Positions 11,501 through 20,550 of a DNA stretch of 47,355 nucleotides are shown here, one piece after another (the stretch's first letter is position 1; every line of letters starts with the position of its first letter). This stretch comes from Nocardiopsis prasina DSM 43845 (lineage in GTDB: Bacteria; Actinomycetota; Actinomycetes; Streptosporangiales; Streptosporangiaceae), in the NCBI RefSeq assembly GCF_000341265.1, contig NZ_ANAE01000098.1, positions 1 to 47,355 of the forward strand, written 5' to 3'. A program made the translations under genes and the position numbers. The notes under the pieces are model-generated. The model searched no databases. It was not told the DNA's origin and saw nothing but the letters and a program-made list of their open reading frames with translations.

Positions 11501-14500
11501 TGGACAGCGCGCGCGTCCCCTGGCTGTCCGAGCACACGGTCTCCGGGCGAGCGATCCTGCCCGGGACCGCCACCGTGGAGCTGCTCCTCCGGGTCGGGCG
11601 ACTGTGCGACCGGCCCGAGATTGCCGAACTCACCCTGACCCACCCGCTGGAAATGGACCCCGACGGGCCGGGTCTCCCGATCCAGGTCGTCGTCGAGCCG
11701 TCCGAACTGCGCGGCACCCGGGCGTTCCAACTCCTGTCCTCGGCTGACGGTCGGACGTGGACCTCGCACGCCGAGGGTCTCCTGGGCCCCGCGACCAGGA
11801 CGCCCGCCCCCGTGCTGGTCCCCCCGGGCGCCGAAACGAGCGAACTCGCGCTCTCCGCCGTCTACCCGCTCTTCGAAGCCCTGGGCCTCCAGTACGGCCC
11901 CTCCTTCCGGGGCCTGCGCGAGGTTCGAACCCTCGGTTCCCGTACCTGGGCGGAGGTCGGCCCGGACGCCCTGCCCGCCGACGCCGCCGCCCTGACCGGA
12001 CCGCACCCGGTGCTGCTGGACTCCGGGCTCCAGTCACTGCTCCTGCAAGAGACGGGCTCGGACGCGTCCCGGCTGCTCATGCCCTTCGAGTGGGGCGGGG
12101 TCCGGCGCTACGGGGACCGCGCCCCCGAACGGGTGCGGGTACAGCTCACCCGGACCGGTGACGACACCTACGAGGTCCTGGTCGTCGACCCCGAGGGCGC
12201 CCCCGTCCTCAGCGTCGATTCCCTCACGGTCCGGGAAGCGGCGTCGGCGGTCCGCGCAGACCGGGACGCCCTCTTCCACCTGGAGTGGGAGGAGGTCACC
12301 GCACCTGATGCGGCCGTGACCGCCGACCCCGGAACCTGGGCCGTGTCCGGCGGTGCCGCTCTGGGCATCGACCGTCGCCCCGAGGACGGGGACGAGGCGC
12401 CCGCCGTGGTGGTCGTCGACGAGGGGCGCACAGGGGGCGCCGACCCAGAGAGGACACACGAGCGGTTGCTCGGGACGGCCTCCCTGCGCGGCTGGGTCGA
12501 GGACGAGCGCTACACGACCACGAGGTTCGTCGTGCTCACCCGCGGCGCCGTGCGCCTGCCCGGGGACACCGAGCCGTCGATGGATCCGTCCGGAGCGGCG
12601 CTGTGGGGACTCGTCGCCACCGCGGAGACCGAGAACCCGGGGCGTTTCCTGTTGTTGGACGCCGATCGGGCCGACGTCGATCTGGTCCGGGCCGCCCTGG
12701 CCACGGGAGAACCTCGTCTGGCGGCCCGGGACGGCCGCCTCCACGCACCGCGCCTGGCGCGTAGCCTCACCAAGGCCGACGAGGGTTCCCACCCGCCCGC
12801 CCGTAGTCCCGGCTGGCGTCTGGACGCCGACGGGCGGGGCGTCGTTGACGGGCTCACCTACATTCCCGTGCCCGACCGCCCTCTGGCCCCTCACGAGGTG
12901 CGGGTGTCGGTCCGCGCCGCCGGACTGAACTTCCGTGACGTCCTGATGACCGTGGGCATGACCCCGGAGCCGGGTGACATCGGCAACGAGGGGTCCGGTG
13001 TGGTACTGGAGACCGGATCCGGGGTCAGGGACCTGAGGCCGGGTGACCGCGTGATGGGGCTCTTCCCCGGGGCCTTCGGTCCCCTGGCGGTGGCCGACCA
13101 CCGGTACCTGGCCAGGGTTCCGGAGAGTTGGGACCACGCGGAGGCGGCCGCCGTCCCCGCCGTCTACCTGACCGCCTACCTCGTGCTCGTCGACGAGGTG
13201 AAGCTCCGGGCGGGGGAGACCGTGCTCGTCCACTCCGCCGCCGGGGGCGTCGGCCAGGCGGCACTCGGCCTGGCCCGGCACCTGGGAGCTCGCGTGCTCG
13301 CGACGGCCAGCCCCGGGAAGTGGGACCTGCTCAGATCCTCGGGGCTGACCGACGACGAGATCGCCCACTCGCGCGAACCCGGTTTCGAGGAGCGCTTCCG
13401 CGCGGCAGCCGGAGGCGTGGACGTGGTCCTGAACTCGCTCACGGGTGACGCGATCACCGCCTCCCTCCGTCTGCTCTCGGAGGGAGGCCGGTTCGTGGAA
13501 CTGGGGCACAACGAGCTGCTGGGCAGGGACGACGTTCCCGAGGACATCACCTACCTGCACTTCAACGTCATGGAGGTGGGGCCGGAGCGCATCCAGCGGG
13601 CCTTCGCGGCACTCCTTCCCCTGTTGGTGGACGGCACCCTGACCCGTGGGCCCCTCACCCGGTACCCGATCGAGGAGGCACCGGAGGCGTTCCAGGTCAT
13701 GCAACGCGGCCACAACGTCGGCAAGGCGGTACTGGAGCTGTCGACCCGCTTCCGGCCCGGGGGGACCGTCCTGGTCACCGGCGCCATGGGACGTCTCGGC
13801 GCCTTGGTCGCCCGGCACCTGGTGCTCCGGCACGGTGTCGAGAACCTGCTCCTCGTCAGCCGCCGGGGCCGGGAGGCCCCGGGCGCCGACGAACTCGTCG
13901 CCGAGCTCACGGGTCTCGGGGCGAACGTGCGTGTCGAGGCCTGTGACGTCACCGACGAGGAGCAACTGCGGCTGCTTCTCGACGACGCTCCGATCACCGC
14001 CGTCGTGCACACGGCGGCCGTGCTCGACGACTCCACCTTCACTGGTCTGACCAAGGAGTCCCTCGACGTCGTGACGGCTCCCAAGGTCGCGGGCGCCTGG
14101 AACCTGCACCGACTCACCGCCGACCTCGACCTGGACGCCTTCGTCCTGTTCTCCTCGGCGGCCGGAGTGCTGGGCAGCGCGGGCCAGGCCGCCTACTCGG
14201 CCGCCAACGCGTATCTGGACGCGCTCGCCGAGTACCGGAGGGCGCGGGGCCTGCCCGCGCAGTCCCTGGCGTGGGGGCGCTGGCTGGTGGAGACGCGGGA
14301 GTTCGCGGAGATGAACGAGGTCAGCGCGAACCGGATGGCCCGCACCTGGGGTGTCGAGGGGATCGGTGACCGGGAGGGGTGTGCCCTCCTCGACGCCGCC
14401 ATGGCGACGAACCGTCCCCACCTGGTGCCCTCACCCCTCGACCTGGTCGGACTCCGTGCCCGGGCGGTCACCCAGGGGCCCGTTCCGGCCCTGATGCGCG

Positions 14501-15681
14501 GGCTGGTCCGCACACCCGACCGAACGGGGCCGGACACCGCACCGTTGGCCGCGGCGTCGCCCGGACCCGGGCGCCGGGCACTGATCACGCGCAGGATCAG
14601 GGAACGGGCAGCGGAGATCCTGGGCTACCGCGAGTACGGCGCGCGGCAGGAGTTCCCGGAGTCCGGTTTCGACTCGCTGACCTCGGTGGAGCTGCGCAAC
14701 CACCTCCAGGACCTCACCGGTCTGCCCCTGCCGGTCACCCTCGTGTTCCAGCACAGCAACCCGGAGGTCCTGGCACGGTACCTGGACCAGGAGATGGGCG
14801 AACCGGTCGACGGGGGGGACATCGTCCCGGATCGGGAGAGGCTGGGTCACACGCCCCGGGACACGAGTGTCAGGGACAGTCTGGTGGGTCTGTTCACGGA
14901 CGCCTGTGTGCGACACCGACCGAAGGAAGCCGTCGGACTCGCCCTGGCCGCCTCGCGCACCCGGACGGTCTTCACCGGTGACTCTCCCCCCGCCACCACC
15001 ACCCTGGCCACCGGCCCCGAGGAACCCGTCCTGATCTGCCACCCGTCTCTGGTGATGACCTCGGGCCCGCACGAGTTCGCGCGGTTCGCCAGTCGCTGGC
15101 AGGGACGCCGCCGCGTCCACGTGGTCTCCGCTCCGGGCTACCTGGAGGGCGAGGACCTCCCCGCCGACCTGGACACCTTCGTGCGGACCCAGGCCGACCA
15201 GGTGCTCACCGTCGCCGAGGGGCGCCCGTTCGTCCTGGTCGGACGGTCCTCCGGCGGATGGACGGCGCACGCCGTGGCGGAACGTCTCGCGAGCCGGGGG
15301 AGGGCTCCGGAGAAGGTAATCCTGCTCGACTCGGTGGTGCCCGGGGACGACGAACTCCTGCCCATGGTGTCGGAGTTCGTGACCGATCGGGCCCACCAGT
15401 TCGAGCTCCTGGACACCCCCCGGCTCACCGCGATGGGGGCCTACCTCGACCTGTTCTCCGGGTGGCGCCCCTCGGAGTGGCGGGGTACGACGGTTCAGGT
15501 GCGGCCCACGGAGGCGGTGGTCACCGCCTCCGGTGCCAAGCTCGGACTGGGCTGGGGCTGGCCGACCGGGCACGTCCGGGTCGAGGTGCTGGGCGACCAC
15601 TTCACCATGATGGAGGAGTGGGCGCCCCACACCGCGGAGGCCGTCGGACGAGTCGTCTCGGAGGGCGGTGCCACGGACTGA
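8575..15681 (+). CDS. Type I polyketide synthase, terminal module: KS-AT-DH-ER-KR-ACP-TE
   Basis: A 2368-aa last module plus release domain. The N-terminal coiled-coil docking segment has the classic LDYLKRVTADLRRTRAEL form. The KS uses Cys204. The AT has Ser669 (GHSQGE) and YASH at 769-772, indicating methylmalonyl-CoA. The DH has His987 in HxxxGxxxxP and Asp1149 in LLDSGLQ. The ER starts near 1441 with cofactor loop HSAAGGVG. The KR has TGAMGRLG, a slightly unusual dinucleotide loop, and an LDD (B-type) motif. The ACP Ser is 2034. The thioesterase has nucleophile Ser2225 (GRSSG), Asp2252 (LLDS) and His2342 (GDHF). From memory, the 27- and 117-residue spacings equal those of the erythromycin synthase TE triad. 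It should release the chain as a lactone or acid; which one cannot be read from sequence. No tailoring gene follows. Confidence 0.96.
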   Translation: MTDDAQVLDYLKRVTADLRRTRAELDRLRERDSEPIAVVGMGCRLPGGVDGPEGLWDLLDRGTDAIGDWPEDRGWDIEDLRGRPGMSSGGGFIRDVAGFDSAFFGISPREAEAMDPQQRLMLEVTWESLERAGIDPHSLAESSTGVFTGISTTDYARVTTSGRVPTPEGAEGYLMTGTAASVASGRIAYTLGLRGPALTVDTACSSSLASVLLAVRSLRRGECTLALAGGATVMSGPSLFLESAKQGVLSHDGRCRAFGDGADGTGFAEGAASLVLERLSDAERHGHPVLAVIRGGAVNQDGASSGLTAPSGPAQSRVIRAALADAGVEPDDIDVVEAHGTGTELGDPIESDALLEVFGARPGREPLWLGSVKSNVGHTQSAAGAVGIVKMVLALNGERLPRTLHADQPTSLVDWASGGVRPLTEARDWPRGERVRRAGVSAFGISGTNVHLVLEEAPVPVSGPDDTVPGETENARPLVEGRTAWLLSARDESALRAQAARLADRFTGVAGGAPSPESIARSLATTRARFDERAVVVGGPESIERGLRGLAAGEVAEGTVTGVVRRSARPARPVFVFPGQGGQWAGMGRDLMADSPVFAASVAECERALAPLVDWSLSSVLREDPGAPPFTGEGAAADVLQPAVWAFLVSLARMWRAAGVEPTAVVGHSQGEVAAACVAGILSIEDGARVVVARSRALAKIAGEGGIAVVGLAPDAVAGLLEGMEGRLVLSGINGPTTCTVAGTPEAVDAFVAAREAEETFVRRLPIDYASHSFAIDRVEEEVRAALAEIKPRRGTVPFHSTVAPEPVWRAGDEPPASPLDGTSLDADYWYRNLRHGVLLEPVVRRLAEASEAFVEVGPHPVLAVPMRETLEAVGAGDRSLVHTLQRDQDTGDRFLAALAEAHCQGVEVDWRRVLGGGGGHVDLPTYPFQRRRYWLREPALSGAPSAGGLSSADHPLIAAWTTIGTTGQTLFTGRLDSARVPWLSEHTVSGRAILPGTATVELLLRVGRLCDRPEIAELTLTHPLEMDPDGPGLPIQVVVEPSELRGTRAFQLLSSADGRTWTSHAEGLLGPATRTPAPVLVPPGAETSELALSAVYPLFEALGLQYGPSFRGLREVRTLGSRTWAEVGPDALPADAAALTGPHPVLLDSGLQSLLLQETGSDASRLLMPFEWGGVRRYGDRAPERVRVQLTRTGDDTYEVLVVDPEGAPVLSVDSLTVREAASAVRADRDALFHLEWEEVTAPDAAVTADPGTWAVSGGAALGIDRRPEDGDEAPAVVVVDEGRTGGADPERTHERLLGTASLRGWVEDERYTTTRFVVLTRGAVRLPGDTEPSMDPSGAALWGLVATAETENPGRFLLLDADRADVDLVRAALATGEPRLAARDGRLHAPRLARSLTKADEGSHPPARSPGWRLDADGRGVVDGLTYIPVPDRPLAPHEVRVSVRAAGLNFRDVLMTVGMTPEPGDIGNEGSGVVLETGSGVRDLRPGDRVMGLFPGAFGPLAVADHRYLARVPESWDHAEAAAVPAVYLTAYLVLVDEVKLRAGETVLVHSAAGGVGQAALGLARHLGARVLATASPGKWDLLRSSGLTDDEIAHSREPGFEERFRAAAGGVDVVLNSLTGDAITASLRLLSEGGRFVELGHNELLGRDDVPEDITYLHFNVMEVGPERIQRAFAALLPLLVDGTLTRGPLTRYPIEEAPEAFQVMQRGHNVGKAVLELSTRFRPGGTVLVTGAMGRLGALVARHLVLRHGVENLLLVSRRGREAPGADELVAELTGLGANVRVEACDVTDEEQLRLLLDDAPITAVVHTAAVLDDSTFTGLTKESLDVVTAPKVAGAWNLHRLTADLDLDAFVLFSSAAGVLGSAGQAAYSAANAYLDALAEYRRARGLPAQSLAWGRWLVETREFAEMNEVSANRMARTWGVEGIGDREGCALLDAAMATNRPHLVPSPLDLVGLRARAVTQGPVPALMRGLVRTPDRTGPDTAPLAAASPGPGRRALITRRIRERAAEILGYREYGARQEFPESGFDSLTSVELRNHLQDLTGLPLPVTLVFQHSNPEVLARYLDQEMGEPVDGGDIVPDRERLGHTPRDTSVRDSLVGLFTDACVRHRPKEAVGLALAASRTRTVFTGDSPPATTTLATGPEEPVLICHPSLVMTSGPHEFARFASRWQGRRRVHVVSAPGYLEGEDLPADLDTFVRTQADQVLTVAEGRPFVLVGRSSGGWTAHAVAERLASRGRAPEKVILLDSVVPGDDELLPMVSEFVTDRAHQFELLDTPRLTAMGAYLDLFSGWRPSEWRGTTVQVRPTEAVVTASGAKLGLGWGWPTGHVRVEVLGDHFTMMEEWAPHTAEAVGRVVSEGGATD

Positions 15682-15790
15682 CCCGGAGTCGCGGACCCCG
15701 GGTGGCCGCACGTCCGGTGTGGGCACCCGCTCCGGAACAACTCCGACATCCCGGGCGTTGCCCCTGAGGCGCGCCCGGGACGTCCGCTTC

Positions 15791-15855
15791 GGCACGGGCA
15801 CGTGCCGTCCCGATCCGTGCCCGCCGGGAAAACCGGTTGCCAGCCCTTCTAACCT
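15791..15855 (+). promoter_or_regulatory. Dyad cluster and possible promoter ahead of hrpA
   Basis: The 183-bp gap between the PKS and hrpA holds GGCACGTGCC, a perfect 10-bp palindrome at 15797-15806. It is nested inside a wider pair, GGCACGG (15791-15797) and CCGTGCC (15815-15821). A TAACCT hexamer at 15850-15855 lies 9 bases before the hrpA ATG and could be a -10 box giving a near-leaderless transcript. No convincing -35 is visible. The dyads could equally belong to a terminator for the PKS operon. Confidence 0.3.
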
Positions 15856-15864
15856 TGAGTACTG

Positions 15865-18800
15865 ATGAGCACCACCACGCCCGCGCCCGCCACGGACCAG
15901 CTCCGTTCCCGGTTGCGCGACCTCATGCCCGCCGACCGGCACCGGCTGCGTCGCCGTATCGACGGTCTGGCCAGAATCCGTGACGAGCGCCGCCGTGCCT
16001 CCGTGACCTCCCAGATCGCGGGCGACATCGACCGCGCCGAACTCCGTGTGGGCCTGCGCCGTGAGGCCGTCCCCGAGCTCAGCTACCCCGAGGACCTGCC
16101 GGTCAGCGCCCGGCGCGAGGACATCGCCGAGGCCATCCGCGACAACCAGGTCGTGATCGTCGCCGGAGAGACCGGTTCCGGCAAGACCACCCAGCTGCCC
16201 AAGATCTGCCTGGAGCTGGGGCGCGGCGTCATGGGCACCGTGGGCCACACCCAGCCCCGCCGGCTGGCCGCGCGCACCGTGGCCGAGCGGATCGCCGACG
16301 AGATCGGCACACCCCTGGGCGAGACGGTCGGCTACAAGGTCCGGTTCACCGACTCCTCCAACGACAGCACGCTCGTCAAGCTGATGACCGACGGCATCCT
16401 GCTCGCGGAGATCCAGCACGACCGCATGCTGCGCCAGTACGACACGCTCATCATCGACGAGGCGCACGAGCGCAGCCTCAACATCGACTTCCTGCTCGGC
16501 TACCTCAAACAGCTCCTGCCCAAGCGGCCGGACCTGAAGGTCGTCATCACCTCCGCGACCATCGACCCCGAACGGTTCTCCCGCCACTTCGACGACGCCC
16601 CCATCGTGGAGGTCTCCGGGCGCACCTACCCGGTCGAGGTTCGCTACCGGCCCATCTCCGAGGACATCCTCGACCCCGAGGAGAAGAACCCCGGGCCGGG
16701 CACCGACAAGGACCAGACCCAGGCCATCCTTGAGGCCGTCGACGAACTCTCCCGCGAGGACCCCGGGGACGTCCTGGTCTTCCTCAGCGGCGAACGGGAG
16801 ATCCGCGACACCGCCGAGGCCCTCGAGAAGAAGAAGATCCGGGGCTTGGAGGTCCTGCCCCTCTACGCGCGCCTGTCCGTGGCCGAACAGAAACGCGTGT
16901 GGTCCCGGCACGGGGGCCGCCGCGTCGTCCTGGCCACCAACGTCGCCGAGACCTCGCTCACGGTCCCCGGCATCAAGTACGTCATCGACCCCGGCACCGC
17001 GCGCATCTCCCGGTACTCCCACCGCACCAAGGTGCAGCGCCTGCCCATCGAGGCCGTCTCCCAGGCTTCCGCCAACCAGCGCAAGGGCCGCTGCGGCCGT
17101 GTGTCCGAGGGCATCTGCATCCGCCTGTACTCCGAGGAGGACTTCCTCTCCCGCCCGGAGTACACCGACCCGGAGATCCTGCGCACCAACCTCGCCTCGG
17201 TCATCCTCCAGATGGCCGCACTGGGCCTGGGCGACGTCGCCGCGTTCCCGTTCGTGGACGGCCCCGACCACCGGCAGATCAAGGACGGCGTCAACCTGCT
17301 GTCCGAGCTCGGCGCCCTCCAACCCGAGAACGCGGGCGAACCGAACCGGCAGCGCCGCCTGACCGCGATCGGCCGCCGTCTCGCCCAGCTGCCCATCGAC
17401 CCCCGCCTGGGCCGTATGGTCCTGGAGGCCGAGAAGCGCGACTGCCTGGCCGAGGTCATGGTCATCACTTCGGCCCTGTCCATCCAGGACCCGCGCGAAC
17501 GCCCCACTGAGAAACAGCAGCAGGCCCAGCAGGCCCACGCCCGGTTCACTGACAAGGAATCGGACTTCCTGGCCTTCCTCAACCTGTGGAACCACCTGCG
17601 CGACAGGCAGCAGGAGCTGTCCGGCAACCAGTTCCGCCGGATGTGCCGGGAGGAGTTCCTCAACTACCTGCGGGTGCGCGAGTGGCAGGACATCCACGGC
17701 CAGCTCAAGCAGGTCCTGCGCACGATGGACATCGAGGTCCCGCCGCTGCGCGAGGAGGCCGCCGACCCGCGCTCCGTGCACATGTCGCTGCTGGCCGGAC
17801 TGCTCTCGCACGTCGGCCTCAAGGACCCGGACAAGCACGAGTACCTGGGCGGCCGGGGGGCGCGGTTCGCGATCTTCCCCGGCTCCGCGCTGTTCAAGAA
17901 GCAGCCCCGCTTCGTGATGGTCGGCGAACTCGTGGAGACCTCCAAGCTCTGGGGGCGCATGGTCGCCCGCATCGAGCCGGAGTGGGCCGAGGAGCTCGGC
18001 GCCGACATCGTCAAGCGCGGCTACAGCGAACCGCACTGGGAGCGCAAGCGCGGCGCCGTCATGGCCTACGAGCGCGTCACCCTCTACGGGGTGCCCATCG
18101 TCGTCCAGCGCAAGGTGTCCTACGGAAGCATCGACCCGCAACTCTCCCGGGAGCTGTTCATCCGCCGCGCCCTCGTCGAGGGCGACTGGGAGACCCGGCA
18201 CCAGTTCTTCCATGACAACCGCAGACTCCTGGACGAGGTCGAGGACCTGGAGCACCGCGCCCGCCGCCGCGACATCGTGGTGGACGACGACACGCTCTTC
18301 GACTTCTACGACCGCCGGGTGGCGGACAGCGCCGTCTCCGCCGCCCACTTCGACTCCTGGTGGAAGAAGGCCCGACGCACCGAGCCCGCGCTCCTCGACT
18401 TCACCCGTGAGGAGCTGATCAACGAAGGCGTGGACGGGGTCAGTGAGGACGACTACCCCGACGTGTGGCGCCAGGGCGCGTTCGTCTTCCCGCTCACCTA
18501 CCAGTTCGAGCCGGGCAGCGACTCCGACGGCGTCACAGCGCACGTCCCGGTGAAGTTCCTCAACCAGGTCGAGAACACCGGCTTCGACTGGCAGATCCCC
18601 GGCCTGAGGGACGAACTCATCACCGCGATGATCCGTTCGCTGCCCAAGCCGCTGCGCCGCAACTTCGTCCCCGTGCCCGACAACGCGGCCCGCGCCAGAG
18701 GGGGGCTCACCCCCTACGAGGGCTCCCTCACCGAGGCGCTGGCCGCCGAACTCACCGTGATGGCCCACGGCGAGCGGATCCGCCCGGAGGACTTCCAGCT

Positions 18801-19830
18801 GGACCGGGTCCCCGACCACCTGCGCATCACCTTCCGCGCAGTGGACGACCGCAAACGCACCCTGGCCGAGTCCAAGGACCTCGAACAGCTGCGCGCCAAG
18901 CTCAAGCCCCGCCTGCGCGAGGCGATCGCCACCGAGGCCAAGGGCGTGGAGAGGAAGGGGATCACCTCCTGGGACTTCGGTCCGCTGGAGCAGACCCTGG
19001 AACGCAAGGCCCTGGGCCCGAAGGTCAAAGGCTATCCCGCCCTGGTCGACGAGGGCGAGAGCGTGGCCGTGCGCATCTTCGACACCCGGCCCGAGCAGCG
19101 CTCCGCCATGCGCGCGGGCACCCGGCGCCTGCTCATGCTCACCCTCCCGTCCCCGGCGACGGCGGTGAGCAAGGGCCTGAACAACCCGGACAAGCTCGCC
19201 CTGGCGGACAACCCGCACGGGTCGATCCGCAAGATGCTGGAGGACGCCGAGGCCGCCGCCGTCGACCACCTGCTCACCCGTGAGGGCGGGCCGGTGTGGA
19301 ACGCCGACGACTTCGCCCGGCTCGCCGACCGCGTGCGAGCCGACCTCGGCGACACCCTCGCCGAGATCCTCGGCAGGACCGCCCGCATCCTCGTGCTGTG
19401 GCGCAAGGTCAGCAAGAAGGTGAAGGGCACCACGTCCCTCGCGGTCCTGCCGTCCCTCAACGACGTCCAGGGACAGTTGGGCGACCTCGTCGGCGACGGG
19501 TTCGTCACCCGCACGGGGCTGGCCCGCCTGGACGACGTGCACCGGTACCTGCGCGGCATCGAGTACCGGCTGGGCAAGCTCCCGGAGAACCCGCGCCGTG
19601 ACCAGGTCAACATGTCCAAGGTCGAGCAGATGCGTCAGGCTGTCGCCAGGATCCGGGGGGCTCTCCCCGCCGGTCGGGCCGACGACCCGGACGTGGTGGA
19701 GCTGCGCTGGATGCTGGAGGAGTACCGGGTCAGCCTCTTCGCCCAGGAACTGCGCACCGCCTACCCGGTCTCGGACAAACGCATCATGAAGGCGATCGAG
19801 GCCGTCAAGGACGCGGGCAGGCGGCCCTAG
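15865..19830 (+). CDS. hrpA: ATP-dependent RNA helicase HrpA
   Basis: A 1321-aa DEAH-box RNA helicase, the usual length for bacterial HrpA. After a basic, charged N-terminus come motif I GETGSGKT (residues 101-108), DEAH (198-201), SAT motif III, and motif VI QRKGRCGR. The helicase-associated region and a long C-terminal part (DUF3418-like in this family) complete it. The family unwinds structured RNA and has been linked to mRNA processing and rescue of stalled ribosomes. The ATG at 15865 has no purine-rich ribosome site before it, but the protein begins where homologues do (short flexible tail, then RLRDLMPADRHRL). It is probably a stand-alone chromosomal housekeeping gene flanking the polyketide cluster. 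Confidence 0.96.
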   Translation: MSTTTPAPATDQLRSRLRDLMPADRHRLRRRIDGLARIRDERRRASVTSQIAGDIDRAELRVGLRREAVPELSYPEDLPVSARREDIAEAIRDNQVVIVAGETGSGKTTQLPKICLELGRGVMGTVGHTQPRRLAARTVAERIADEIGTPLGETVGYKVRFTDSSNDSTLVKLMTDGILLAEIQHDRMLRQYDTLIIDEAHERSLNIDFLLGYLKQLLPKRPDLKVVITSATIDPERFSRHFDDAPIVEVSGRTYPVEVRYRPISEDILDPEEKNPGPGTDKDQTQAILEAVDELSREDPGDVLVFLSGEREIRDTAEALEKKKIRGLEVLPLYARLSVAEQKRVWSRHGGRRVVLATNVAETSLTVPGIKYVIDPGTARISRYSHRTKVQRLPIEAVSQASANQRKGRCGRVSEGICIRLYSEEDFLSRPEYTDPEILRTNLASVILQMAALGLGDVAAFPFVDGPDHRQIKDGVNLLSELGALQPENAGEPNRQRRLTAIGRRLAQLPIDPRLGRMVLEAEKRDCLAEVMVITSALSIQDPRERPTEKQQQAQQAHARFTDKESDFLAFLNLWNHLRDRQQELSGNQFRRMCREEFLNYLRVREWQDIHGQLKQVLRTMDIEVPPLREEAADPRSVHMSLLAGLLSHVGLKDPDKHEYLGGRGARFAIFPGSALFKKQPRFVMVGELVETSKLWGRMVARIEPEWAEELGADIVKRGYSEPHWERKRGAVMAYERVTLYGVPIVVQRKVSYGSIDPQLSRELFIRRALVEGDWETRHQFFHDNRRLLDEVEDLEHRARRRDIVVDDDTLFDFYDRRVADSAVSAAHFDSWWKKARRTEPALLDFTREELINEGVDGVSEDDYPDVWRQGAFVFPLTYQFEPGSDSDGVTAHVPVKFLNQVENTGFDWQIPGLRDELITAMIRSLPKPLRRNFVPVPDNAARARGGLTPYEGSLTEALAAELTVMAHGERIRPEDFQLDRVPDHLRITFRAVDDRKRTLAESKDLEQLRAKLKPRLREAIATEAKGVERKGITSWDFGPLEQTLERKALGPKVKGYPALVDEGESVAVRIFDTRPEQRSAMRAGTRRLLMLTLPSPATAVSKGLNNPDKLALADNPHGSIRKMLEDAEAAAVDHLLTREGGPVWNADDFARLADRVRADLGDTLAEILGRTARILVLWRKVSKKVKGTTSLAVLPSLNDVQGQLGDLVGDGFVTRTGLARLDDVHRYLRGIEYRLGKLPENPRRDQVNMSKVEQMRQAVARIRGALPAGRADDPDVVELRWMLEEYRVSLFAQELRTAYPVSDKRIMKAIEAVKDAGRRP

Positions 19831-19859
19831 GAAGGGGACGGGCTCCCCCGGAGTCGGCC

Positions 19860-20498
19860 CTACCAGGGGCCGGGCCCGGCGGGGGCCCGCCTCCCTGCCT
19901 TGGCGCCGAAGTAGTCCCCGCCCTTGCGCAGGGCGTCGTCGGTGCCCCAGGACTCCTCCGCGCCGACCCGGCGCAGGTGGGGGATGTGCTTGCGGCAGTG
20001 GATGTAGGCCTCCTCCACCTGCACCATCATCCACATCTGCGCCCGTTGGCCCGGCATCTGCGGCAGGGGCAGGTCCGGGACGTGCGGGCGCAGGGTCTCG
20101 TCCTCCATGATCTTCACCCGGCCGTTCACGTGCAGGCCGATCCGGTCCCGCTCGAAGTCGAGGAACATCAGGCCGACGTGCGGGTTCTCCAGGATGTTGC
20201 CCGCGCTGGCGAACACGCCGTTGCCCCGGTACTCCGGGTAGACCAGGGTCCGGTCGTCGATGACGTGCACGAACCCGGGCGGCCCGGCCCGGAAGCTGGA
20301 GTCGCACTCGCCCCGGGCGTCCGCCGTGGCGACGAACAGCATCTCCTGCCGGGCGATGAAGTCCTTCATGAGCGGGTTCAGGTGGTCCAGCATCTGGTCA
20401 CTGTAGAAGCGGTCGGCCCGCTCGGCGGTGCCCATGACCGCCTGCACGTGGCGTTCTCCCTCGGTCCCGGGCGTACGGTTCTGATGACTCTGACTCAT
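19860..20498 (-). CDS. Pyridoxamine 5'-phosphate oxidase-fold flavoprotein
   Basis: A 212-aa predicted cytoplasmic protein with the split-barrel fold of PPOX-like proteins. The core runs from about residue 40 (FIARQEMLFVATADARGECDSS) through FVHVIDDRTLVYPEYRGN and an NPHVGLMFLDF strand that in this family contributes to the flavin pocket. Relatives bind FMN, F420 or haem, and the substrate cannot be told here. It is too divergent to be the true PdxH. It sits 52 bp downstream of the globin gene on the same strand, so the two are probably co-transcribed; a redox link between globin and flavoprotein is an inference. ATG 20498 was chosen because MSQSHQN precedes the conserved core, but no strong ribosome site is seen. 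Confidence 0.8.
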   Translation of the reverse strand: MSQSHQNRTPGTEGERHVQAVMGTAERADRFYSDQMLDHLNPLMKDFIARQEMLFVATADARGECDSSFRAGPPGFVHVIDDRTLVYPEYRGNGVFASAGNILENPHVGLMFLDFERDRIGLHVNGRVKIMEDETLRPHVPDLPLPQMPGQRAQMWMMVQVEEAYIHCRKHIPHLRRVGAEESWGTDDALRKGGDYFGAKAGRRAPAGPGPW

Positions 20499-20550
20499 GA
20501 ACGGAGGCTTTCGACGGGGTGAGAGGAGGGGAGGGTGAGGTGGAACCGCG

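Noticed and set aside
14431..20307. A 1958-codon open frame on the minus strand across the terminal PKS and hrpA
   Set aside because: It is antisense to two strongly supported genes and the gap between them. Its composition (Gly, Val, Asp, His, Gln) is what high-GC third positions force in that frame, and no domain is recognisable.
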